A stretch of DNA of 5,843 nt from an uncultured Erythrobacteraceae bacterium (GTDB lineage Bacteria; Pseudomonadota; Alphaproteobacteria; Sphingomonadales; Sphingomonadaceae): assembly GCA_950071875.1 (NCBI GenBank), contig CATMNW010000173.1:1-5843 (forward strand). Reading direction: 5' to 3'. Of the stretch, positions 1-5,131 are shown one piece after another. The position numbers were made by a program, and so were the translations under genes. Under the pieces are notes generated by a model that had not been told where the DNA came from, ran no database searches, and saw only the letters and a list, made by a program, of their open reading frames with translations. Positions within the stretch are counted from its first letter, which is position 1. Each line of letters starts with the position of its first letter.

Positions 1-272
1 GGCTGATCACCTATGGCGTGAAGCATAACGAGGCGCTGGTGATGTTCTTCCTGCGCAACCGCCGCCCCGAACGCTATTCCGAGCATATCCGCCCCGGCCA
101 CCCGGTTTACGAACGCATACGCGGCGAAGTGCTCGCTGCGATGCGCCACGCGCCGGCGCAGGAAACGGACACGGAATGCGCCCTCTCCCGCCATTTTGCC
201 GACCGGCTGGCGCAGGAAGGTGCGACGGAAAGCGGGGTGCCTTCCGGCCCGGACGAGCCATCGACGGAGTGA
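1..272 (+). CDS. Hypothetical protein, C-terminal part (5' end outside window)
   Basis: The frame is open from base 3, with no stop before it, and ends at TGA 270-272, so this is the last ~90 residues of a gene that starts left of the window. A GTG at 18 could act as a start, but the open frame upstream makes a truncated view more likely. The first visible residues read LITYGVKHNEALVMFFLRNR, followed by RPERYSEHIRPGHPVYERIR. This pattern, a short amphipathic helix, then a run of hydrophobics and an RRPERY-like stretch, loosely recalls the C-terminal half of small helix-turn-helix or terminase-small-subunit-like proteins. That is only a resemblance from memory. The last ~35 residues are polar and probably disordered. 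No function can be assigned. The next gene on the same strand starts 130 bases later and has its own ribosome binding site. Confidence 0.6.
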   Translation, partial: LITYGVKHNEALVMFFLRNRRPERYSEHIRPGHPVYERIRGEVLAAMRHAPAQETDTECALSRHFADRLAQEGATESGVPSGPDEPSTE

Positions 273-304
273 TCCCAAGGCGGTGGCTGCGGTTATTTTC
301 GGGG

Positions 305-331
305 GTGCTTCACAAATTGTGGCACAAATTG
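305..331. promoter_or_regulatory. Dyad and tandem CACAAATTG element upstream of the lipoprotein gene
   Basis: CACAAATTG occurs twice in direct orientation, at 311-319 and 323-331, a 12-base period. The left copy with the next two bases (311-321) is also a palindrome, CACAA-A-TTGTG. It is flanked by GTGC (305-308) and GCAC (322-325), which extend the dyad with a two-base asymmetry. The element is AT-rich within a GC-rich gap and lies about 70 to 100 bases before the lipoprotein start. It could be an operator for an unknown regulator. This is inference from symmetry only. Confidence 0.35.
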
Positions 332-343
332 GGCCGCCGGGCG

Positions 344-349
344 TATACA
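344..349 (+). promoter_or_regulatory. Possible -10 box (TATACA) for the lipoprotein gene
   Basis: TATACA is close to the sigma-70 -10 consensus and lies 53 bases before the ATG at 403. At a 17-base spacer the hexamer at 321-326 is GGCACA, which matches TTGACA at only three positions, so the -35 is weak. If both are real, the promoter would overlap the dyad element at 305-331, and a protein bound there would control it. Confidence 0.25.
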
Positions 350-402
350 GCCCTGACCGCGCGATTCGTCGCGCCCGGTTCAGACCTAAAAGGGGAATAC
401 CT

Positions 403-663
403 ATGAAGTTCAACACCGCAGCACTCGTAGCCGTTTCGGCCGCCGCTCTCTCGCTCGCCGCTTGCTCGGAAAGCGTCGAAGAAGCTCAGGAGGACCTCGC
501 TGAACAGCAGGGTGAATCGGCTGAAGACCTGCTCGAAGAACAGGCTGACCTTGCCGAAGCACAGGGCAATGAAGCTCAGGAAGAAGCACTGGACGCAGAA
601 GCCGACGCCATGGGCGAAGCCGGCGACCAGGCTGAAGACATGGTCGAAGAAGAAGCCATGTAA
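403..663 (+). CDS. Small, highly acidic lipoprotein of unknown function
   Basis: This encodes 86 residues. The ATG at 403 is chosen because AGGGGA (391-396) sits six bases upstream and a lipoprotein signal peptide begins there; the frame is open further upstream but has no such signal. Residues 1-20 form a signal peptide with K2, a hydrophobic Ala/Val/Leu core and the lipobox L18-A19-A20-C21. Cys21 would be lipidated and cleaved by signal peptidase II. Ser at +2 suggests outer-membrane sorting by the enteric rule. The mature part has 26 Asp/Glu and no Lys, Arg or His in 66 residues. It is rich in Ala, Gln and Leu and is probably helical or coiled-coil. The segments starting DLAEQQG (31-37) and DLAEAQG (49-55) form an imperfect 18-residue repeat. 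I do not recognise a family. It stands alone between its own leader and a strong terminator, so it is probably monocistronic. Confidence 0.85.
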   Translation: MKFNTAALVAVSAAALSLAACSESVEEAQEDLAEQQGESAEDLLEEQADLAEAQGNEAQEEALDAEADAMGEAGDQAEDMVEEEAM

Positions 664-703
664 TCGATACGGCCGGCGCATCCACGCGCTGGCTGGTTGA
701 AGA

Positions 704-742
704 GGCGGTGCCCGTCGCGTGACGGGTGCCGCCTTTTTGTTT
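704..742 (+). terminator. Rho-independent terminator after the lipoprotein gene
   Basis: Bases 704-716 pair with 721-733 over 13 positions, two of them G-U wobbles, around the four-base loop GCGT. The stem is followed at once by TTTTTGTTT (734-742). The T-tract lies on the + strand, 40 bases past the lipoprotein stop, so it ends that transcript and insulates the acetyltransferase gene at 850. Bases 743-849 between the terminator and that gene hold no gene or clear promoter that I can see. Confidence 0.9.
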
Positions 743-849
743 GTGCGCTGTGGTTCGCCGCGCGTCTCGCCATACGCGGGACATGGCGATAGGGTGGCTG
801 CACCGCGCCCGCCGATGGAGAGGATGAGCTGGCCAAGGATCGTGACGAT

Positions 850-1533
850 ATGCCGGGTGCGGCTGCGCCCTCCTCGCCTGCTGCTGCCGCATCGCCGGAC
901 GGGGCGCGCGGGGAAGGCGCCTGCGGCGATGCCTCGATCATCACGCGGCTGGTGGACGGGCGGCGGATCTGCATCCGCACCGTGACAACGCATGACGAGG
1001 AGCGCCTGCGCAACGGCATCGCGCGGATGAGCCCGCGTTCACGCTATCTGCGCTTCTTCTCGGGAGCGACGACACCGCCCGACTGGGTGATCGAACGGCT
1101 GCTGGATGCAGACGGTGTGCTCCACCTCGCCTGGGGTGCGATCGACATCGACCATCCCGAACAGCCCGCCATGGGCGTGGTCCACGCGATCCGCCCCGAT
1201 GCAGGCGAACGGGTGGCCGAATTCTCGATCGGCGTGGTGGACGAATATCACGGCCTGGGCCTGGGGCGGATGCTGGCGGCGACGCTGCTGCTCGACACGC
1301 GGGACGACGGGCTGGATGCCCTGTCGGCCCATGTATTGTACGAAAACACGGCAGCGATGGCTTTCATCCGGCAGCTTGGCGCCGAAAAGGTGGCGCGCGA
1401 CGGGACGACGCTGGAATACAGGCTCGACATCGCCGAAGCGGTGACGCGGCTGCGCGAAAAGCGCGAACCGTCGGGGCTGGCGGATGTCTTCGCCTATTTC
1501 GACAGGCTGGAAGCGGGCGCCAGCAAGCCGTAG
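850..1533 (+). CDS. GNAT family N-acetyltransferase
   Basis: This encodes 227 residues and probably transfers an acetyl group from acetyl-CoA to an amine on a protein or small molecule; the substrate is unknown. The GNAT domain runs from about residue 38 (RRICIRTVTTHDEERL) to about 195. The segment ARMSPRSRYLRFFSG (58-72) is typical of GNAT domains related to Pat-type protein lysine acetyltransferases. The acetyl-CoA-binding motif A is FSIGVVDEYHGLGLGRML (125-142), with the Q/RxxGxG loop present as H134-G135-L136-G137-L138-G139. The later YENTAAMAFIRQLGA (164-178) fits motif B. Residues 1-29 are an Ala/Pro/Ser/Gly-rich, probably disordered leader. The ATG at 850 is preceded by AAGGAT about nine bases away, but a later non-ATG start cannot be excluded. 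No cyclic-nucleotide or other regulatory domain is visible. Its 3' end overlaps the oppositely oriented acetyltransferase gene by 40 bases. Confidence 0.85.
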   Translation: MPGAAAPSSPAAAASPDGARGEGACGDASIITRLVDGRRICIRTVTTHDEERLRNGIARMSPRSRYLRFFSGATTPPDWVIERLLDADGVLHLAWGAIDIDHPEQPAMGVVHAIRPDAGERVAEFSIGVVDEYHGLGLGRMLAATLLLDTRDDGLDALSAHVLYENTAAMAFIRQLGAEKVARDGTTLEYRLDIAEAVTRLREKREPSGLADVFAYFDRLEAGASKP

Positions 1534-2021
1534 ACCGCCACGTCGCGCAGGCCGATATGCGTGGTCTCGTGCTGGCGGAACAGCGCCTCACGGGTGAACC
1601 CCAGCGTTTCGAGCAGGCGGATGGATGCGATGTTCTCCGCATCCACCTCGGCGGTCAGCTTGCGGTTGCCTTCTGCCAGCAGGTGATCGACCAGAGCCGC
1701 GGTGCATTCGCGCGCCACGCCATCGCCCTGCCGGTCCTTGCATGTGACATAGCCGATCTCGACCACGCCATCCTCATGCCCCGGCACCGCGACGAAACGC
1801 CCGGCAACCGCGCCGCCCACATCTTCGGCGATCCAGGTACGGCCGGGCCAGCCCGGTTCCGCGAGCCAGCCCCATAGCTCTTCTTCCGAAGCGAATGCCG
1901 CGCGCGTGAGAAAGCGGCATTGCCGCTCGTCCGAGAAGGTCGGGAACAGCGCGCCTGCATCCGCGCGCCGCAGCGGGCGCATGGTGAAACGGGCCGTCGA
2001 AAGGGTGGCAACGCGCGTCAT
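1494..2021 (-). CDS. RimJ/RimL-like GNAT family N-acetyltransferase
   Basis: This encodes 175 residues, the usual length for the family. The N-terminus LSTARFTMRPLRRADAGALF (7-26) matches the typical LxTxRLxLRPLxxxDA opening. That supports the ATG at 2021 over the internal Met14, although no clear Shine-Dalgarno sequence precedes it. Motif A is EIGYVTCKDRQGDGVARECT (88-107), with the acetyl-CoA pyrophosphate loop at Q98-G99-D100-G101-V102-A103. Motif B is DAENIASIRLLETLGF (127-142). The end, LRDVAVYGLL (158-167), is also standard. Family members acetylate protein N-termini (RimJ, RimL), antibiotics or small amines; the substrate here cannot be read from sequence. The gene lies 38 bases downstream of the TadE-like gene on the same strand and may be transcribed with it, though a hairpin lies between them. 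Confidence 0.88.
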   Translation of the reverse strand: MTRVATLSTARFTMRPLRRADAGALFPTFSDERQCRFLTRAAFASEEELWGWLAEPGWPGRTWIAEDVGGAVAGRFVAVPGHEDGVVEIGYVTCKDRQGDGVARECTAALVDHLLAEGNRKLTAEVDAENIASIRLLETLGFTREALFRQHETTHIGLRDVAVYGLLAPASSLSK

Positions 2022-2035
2022 GGCCGTGCTGCTCT

Positions 2036-2054
2036 AGCGCACTGCCGGTGCGCT
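2036..2054. other. Hairpin between the second TadE-like gene and the RimJ/RimL-like gene
   Basis: AGCGCAC (2036-2042) pairs perfectly with GTGCGCT (2048-2054) around a five-base loop. It sits just after the TGA of the TadE-like gene (2060-2062) and before the acetyltransferase ATG (2019-2021). Read on the - strand, no T-tract follows, so a full intrinsic terminator is unlikely. It may be a partial terminator or an mRNA-stability element separating the pilus genes from the acetyltransferase. Confidence 0.4.
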
Positions 2055-2059
2055 GCAAA

Positions 2060-2686
2060 TCAGCAGCTCTTGACCGTCAGCCCCTGCGTATTGCTGATCG
2101 CATTGTTCTGCCGCCCACGCACGTTGAAGGCGCTTTCGTAGCGGATCGTCGGCGGGGTGAAGAATCCGGTCGAGACGAGCGGCTGGTAATTGTACGACAC
2201 CTCGACGAACATGACGGCGGTATCCTTGAGCGCGGTGATCTTGTCCGATCCGCCACCAAGGCCGTCTTCCAGCTTGTCGTCCGACTTGCCGTCACCCTGC
2301 TTGCCGTATTTCGGCTTGAAAGTGGTGACCTTGCCCCAGCACCGCTGCCAGACGATTTCCTGGCCTTCCTTCGAACCGGTCTGGCCGTTGTGTTCGAGAC
2401 TGGAGAGGACGATCCGGCCATTATCCTCGAACTTGAGGCCGCCGCCGACATAATCGGCACCGGCAAACACTTCGTAGATGTTGGCTTCGTCGATGCCAGA
2501 CGTCACACGGCCGGCGTTATCGGCTACCGTCATTGCCATCTGGCTGACCCGCAGGTGCGACAGTGCGAGGTTCGACAGCTCCAGCCCCGTCAGCACGAGG
2601 CCGAGGAAGATCGGTGCCGCAAAAGCGAACTCGATCATGGCGAGACCCTGGTTGTCCCGCCGCAGTCTGGCGATCAGCTTACGCAC
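2060..2686 (-). CDS. TadE-like pilus assembly pseudopilin (second of two)
   Basis: This encodes 208 residues. After a basic N-terminus (MRKLIARLRRDNQ) comes the prepilin-type motif G14/LAMIEF, with Glu19 at position +5 of the processed form. A single membrane helix follows at about residues 15-40, then a periplasmic domain. In the Tad system TadE and TadF carry this G/xxxxE(Y/F) motif and are cleaved by the TadV peptidase; applying that here is inference. The start is GTG at 2686: the first in-frame ATG (Met17) would delete the processing site, so it is rejected. The start overlaps the end of the upstream TadE-like gene by 8 bases, with only a weak GGTGA upstream, which points to translational coupling. 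Residues 131-148 are a Gly/Asp/Lys-rich linker. Cys116 and the C-terminal Cys208 could form a disulfide. It could equally be labelled TadF by position. Confidence 0.85.
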   Translation of the reverse strand: MRKLIARLRRDNQGLAMIEFAFAAPIFLGLVLTGLELSNLALSHLRVSQMAMTVADNAGRVTSGIDEANIYEVFAGADYVGGGLKFEDNGRIVLSSLEHNGQTGSKEGQEIVWQRCWGKVTTFKPKYGKQGDGKSDDKLEDGLGGGSDKITALKDTAVMFVEVSYNYQPLVSTGFFTPPTIRYESAFNVRGRQNNAISNTQGLTVKSC

Positions 2687-3302
2687 AGATCACCGATGCC
2701 GTTTCCTGCTGGTCGTACGGCTGGTTTCGCACGGCCGTTTCCAGCGTATATTTGATCTCCGATCCCAGGTTCGGGAGGAAAGCGTGGATCGGCAAGATCC
2801 GCGGCGCGGTAACACTGGCGGTATACAAAACGACATCGTCGGCACCGCCATTGCCGGTCTTGCCGGCATCGGTGTCATACGTCCCGTTCCCGTTGGCGTC
2901 TTCGAAACAGTCGCCATCGTCATCGTCGTACTGGCCGTTGTTGTTATTGTCCGTCATCAGCTTTTCCGGATCGCCGATGGTGGAGAAGTCGAAATAGCTT
3001 TTCTGGGTGACCTTCACATCGGCATTCGGCGCGACATGCTGGACCGTGCCCTTGATCAGGTTCTCGACCTGCTCTTCCACCGTGTTGCCCGCAACGTTGA
3101 TGATGGGAAATTCAACCGCTGCCGTACGCGCTGCATCGTTGAGCGCGCCCTGCATGGTCGACCGCACGTAGCTGTTGTATCCCAGTTCCAGGCCGCCGAT
3201 CAGCAGCAGGAACATCGGGCCCACGATGAACGCGAATTCGACGATCGTGGCACCTTTCTCGTCCCGCTTGAGACGGGTGCCGAAGGTTTTCAGCCGCTTC
3301 AT
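2679..3302 (-). CDS. TadE-like pilus assembly pseudopilin with Asp/Asn/Gly-rich calcium-loop-like insert
   Basis: This encodes 207 residues. The basic leader ending RDEKG17 is followed by ATIVEF, a prepilin-type cleavage motif with Glu22 at +5, and a membrane helix at about 18-42. The rest is expected in the periplasm or cell surface. Residues 118-145 hold two loops of the form DxNxNGxYD (D118 to D126 and D135 to D143), 17 residues apart and separated by an acidic run with Cys132. These resemble the calcium loops of dockerins and thrombospondin type 3 repeats. The C-terminal part (DDVVLYTASV onwards) is beta-rich, as in other TadE proteins, and ends with Cys206. The ATG overlaps the TGA of the TadG-like gene as ATGA (3299-3302), with GAGG (3311-3314) eight bases upstream. 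It probably works with the two flanking Tad proteins in pilus assembly. Confidence 0.88.
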   Translation of the reverse strand: MKRLKTFGTRLKRDEKGATIVEFAFIVGPMFLLLIGGLELGYNSYVRSTMQGALNDAARTAAVEFPIINVAGNTVEEQVENLIKGTVQHVAPNADVKVTQKSYFDFSTIGDPEKLMTDNNNNGQYDDDDGDCFEDANGNGTYDTDAGKTGNGGADDVVLYTASVTAPRILPIHAFLPNLGSEIKYTLETAVRNQPYDQQETASVICA

Positions 3303-4912
3303 CGTGTCAGCCTCAGGTTACCGATACCGCGTCCGATCGTCTCGAAGATCGATTCGAGGTTCGAACCGTCGGATGTGTAGAAATGCCCGGGACTGGTCGC
3401 ACAATCGTCGATCTGGTCGGTATCCGTCACGTCGAGCGCGATGACCCAGATAGTGGTCTTGCTGGATTTCACGGCATCGCAGACCGAAAGGAAACGGGCG
3501 ATATGCTTGTCGTTCGTGCTGCCGGAACCCTTGATCCGGTTATGGTCCCTGTCGACGCCATAGGCGGAATAGAGCGAAGACCCGGTATCGAGCTTACCAT
3601 CGGTCATGAACACGATGTGGCGATTGACGGGCACGATGCCGTGCGAGGTCGGGTTGTCGGACGAGAACATGCCGGTGGGCGACAGGAAGCGTGCGCCCCA
3701 CAACATGCCGATGTCGTGATAGGTACCGCCGGTGACGTTGGCAGTTGACTGGCTGACTGCCGTGTTGAACGCGGCTTCGTCGGCATAGGTTGCAAGCTTC
3801 TTGGATTCCGACGGGCAACCATCCTGCGATTCGCCCTGCTGGCTCTGCGGATCGTAACGGCCCCATTGCAGCGATGTATCGCTGTCGCTGGAGGCCACGT
3901 TGTCAATATCAGCCTGGCTGACGGACTGCTTCAGCGTGAATGGGCTGGCAGTTTCCCCGATGCTCGACCGTTCCTCGATGCAGCCGTTCCCGCTCTGGCG
4001 GAAAGCCTGAATATTCTGGTTGCTGGTGTTGGATTTTTTCGCCCACTGCGTGTTATCGATGTGAACCGCGACATCGCCTTCATACTTGAAGGTTGCTGCA
4101 TCGGTTACCGTTGCACGCGTGCTCGACTGGTAGCGGACGCCGGGCGAGGCGGCGTCGGACTGCTTGTCGTAATTGTTGGTCACACAGTAATCGACGTACC
4201 AGCCATAATAATTGCTGTACCGGTAATAGCAGACCCGCTGGTCGTAGCTGCCATCGGAATAGAGCTGCGATTTCAGGATATCCCTGTTCTTCAGCTGCCG
4301 TGCAACGTTCACGGTGTGCGAATAGGATACGATGCCGAAGCGCGTGATCGATCCGTTGGCCGTATCGTCCAGCGCGCGGAAAAGGCCCGAAGCGCCCTTG
4401 CGCAGGCGGACGATCTTGGTGTCGCCGCCAATCGACGGGGCATTGGCCATCGAACCGGTGGTATCGAGAACCAGCATCACATCGTTGTGACCAAGGTCGC
4501 GCTTGGCGTCGCAATTCGCCTGGATCGGAATATTGTCGTAACCGAAAATGAACATCAGCGATGTCGGGATGGTCGCCGTTGCACTGCCGACGATCTGCGC
4601 GGTGTCGTTGGGGTCTTTAGCGATATTGAAGACGCGGTTCTGGGCGCCCATCGTGCCGTCGGGAAAGTTGAAGTCGAAGAACTTGCGCGCTTCGGCTTCG
4701 TTGGCGGCTTTCCACGAGGTGCCGTCCATCGACTGGCGTCCGGCAAGGGCCGCCGCGTCGCATGCGTTCTGGAGCTTTGCCTTCGCCATGTAAGCGAAGC
4801 TGAGGTCGAGGCTGCTGCCGACGACGACAAGCAGCGGCACAAGGGCAGCGGCGAAGATCGCCAGCGTATTGCCTTTCGTGTCAGCCCAAAGATTACGCAA
4901 AAATCGCTTCAT
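3299..4912 (-). CDS. tadG: TadG-like pilus assembly protein with von Willebrand factor A domain
   Basis: This encodes 537 residues. The N-terminus has a short basic stretch and one membrane helix (about 16-38) of the TadE/G-like type, then YMAKAKLQNACDAAALAGRQ (41-60), the usual Flp/TadG signature. The residue at +5 after G14 is Ile19, not Glu, so it is probably not processed as a prepilin. A von Willebrand factor A domain begins at NDVMLVLDTTGSM (143-155). Its metal-site residues are D150, T152 and S154, with T397 in GGTYHDIG and D438 in MTDG as likely partners. A long insert (about 205-390) lies between strands and contains a Tyr-rich loop between C228 and C243 and the TadG-typical GCIEER (310-315). 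TadG proteins are envelope-anchored parts of the Tad pilus. The ATG is preceded by AAAGGGG (4921-4927) eight bases away. It is the first gene of the three-gene operon. Confidence 0.9.
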   Translation of the reverse strand: MKRFLRNLWADTKGNTLAIFAAALVPLLVVVGSSLDLSFAYMAKAKLQNACDAAALAGRQSMDGTSWKAANEAEARKFFDFNFPDGTMGAQNRVFNIAKDPNDTAQIVGSATATIPTSLMFIFGYDNIPIQANCDAKRDLGHNDVMLVLDTTGSMANAPSIGGDTKIVRLRKGASGLFRALDDTANGSITRFGIVSYSHTVNVARQLKNRDILKSQLYSDGSYDQRVCYYRYSNYYGWYVDYCVTNNYDKQSDAASPGVRYQSSTRATVTDAATFKYEGDVAVHIDNTQWAKKSNTSNQNIQAFRQSGNGCIEERSSIGETASPFTLKQSVSQADIDNVASSDSDTSLQWGRYDPQSQQGESQDGCPSESKKLATYADEAAFNTAVSQSTANVTGGTYHDIGMLWGARFLSPTGMFSSDNPTSHGIVPVNRHIVFMTDGKLDTGSSLYSAYGVDRDHNRIKGSGSTNDKHIARFLSVCDAVKSSKTTIWVIALDVTDTDQIDDCATSPGHFYTSDGSNLESIFETIGRGIGNLRLTR

Positions 4913-4920
4913 GCGGTTTA

Positions 4921-4927
4921 CCCCTTT
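4921..4927 (-). promoter_or_regulatory. Ribosome binding site of the TadG-like gene
   Basis: On the - strand AAAGGGG lies eight bases before the ATG (4910-4912). It is the strongest Shine-Dalgarno-like site among the - strand genes here and fits the first gene of an operon whose later genes rely on overlap for coupling. Confidence 0.7.
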
Positions 4928-4950
4928 GTGCCCGCCTTAGGAGGGACACT

Positions 4951-4979
4951 GTTAAGGGTCGTTAAGCTGTTATGGTTAA
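4951..4979. promoter_or_regulatory. TTAA box cluster upstream of the pilus operon, CtrA-like
   Basis: TTAA occurs at 4952-4955, 4962-4965 and 4976-4979, that is 40 to 67 bases before the TadG-like start. The first two form a 10-base direct repeat of GTTAAG; read on the - strand they are TTAACGACCCTTAAC. CtrA, the alphaproteobacterial cell-cycle regulator that controls pilus genes in Caulobacter, binds TTAA-N7-TTAA. The spacing here is six, so the match is imperfect. TTAA is uncommon in DNA this GC-rich, which makes the cluster noticeable. No convincing -35/-10 pair could be assigned alongside it. Confidence 0.35.
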
Positions 4980-5070
4980 TAGAACGTATCGTTTACCGGC
5001 CTGCGATCCGGCGGATGATACGCATACGCAATGGTGCCTGTACCGCCGTGAATGCTCGCGAATTCAATCG

Positions 5071-5099
5071 CACGACCGGCAGGTTCGGGGCCGGTCGTG
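5071..5099 (-). terminator. Perfect 10-bp inverted repeat, possible terminator of the LysR-type gene
   Basis: CACGACCGGC (5071-5080) is the exact reverse complement of 5090-5099, with a nine-base loop. It lies about 30 bases past the stop of the LysR-type gene in its direction of transcription and about 160 bases before the pilus operon. The sequence after the stem on the - strand (CGATTGAATT) is only mildly T-rich, so termination would be weak or Rho-assisted. The rest of the 4913-5131 gap holds no gene I can support. Confidence 0.45.
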
Positions 5100-5131
5100 G
5101 GCGTTAACGATTGGTAATCGGGCCTGTGCGG

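Noticed and set aside
320..334. Sigma-54-like TGGCAC...GC spacing within the CACAAATTG repeat
   Set aside because: The -24 TGGCAC and the GC at -12 fit in spacing, but the -12 element reads GGGCC instead of TTGCA, and the match arises inside a direct repeat. Too weak to call.
196..402. Upstream in-frame extension of the lipoprotein to a start at 196
   Set aside because: The extension overlaps the preceding gene, lacks a ribosome binding site and would bury the lipoprotein signal peptide in the middle of the protein.
310..1019. Several - strand open frames of 147-227 codons across the lipoprotein and start of the GNAT gene
   Set aside because: They run through the strong + strand terminator and opposite the lipoprotein, with Arg/Ser/Ala/Pro-rich sequence and no family resemblance.
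2048..3380. Open frames of 235 and 300 codons on the + strand opposite the two TadE-like genes
   Set aside because: They mirror the real genes on the - strand, which have prepilin motifs, membrane helices and operon-type overlaps. The antisense products show no domain or start signal.
5001..5060. Search for a sigma-70 promoter (TTGCGT and TATCAT words) upstream of the pilus operon
   Set aside because: The two words on the - strand are only five bases apart and no alternative pair has acceptable spacing, so no promoter is called.
3866..5107. Long open frame of 413 codons on the + strand opposite the TadG-like gene
   Set aside because: It is antisense to a clear vWA/TadG protein, has no recognisable domain and no ribosome binding site, and reads as low-complexity Val/Arg/Ile-rich sequence. 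It is a by-product of high GC codon use.
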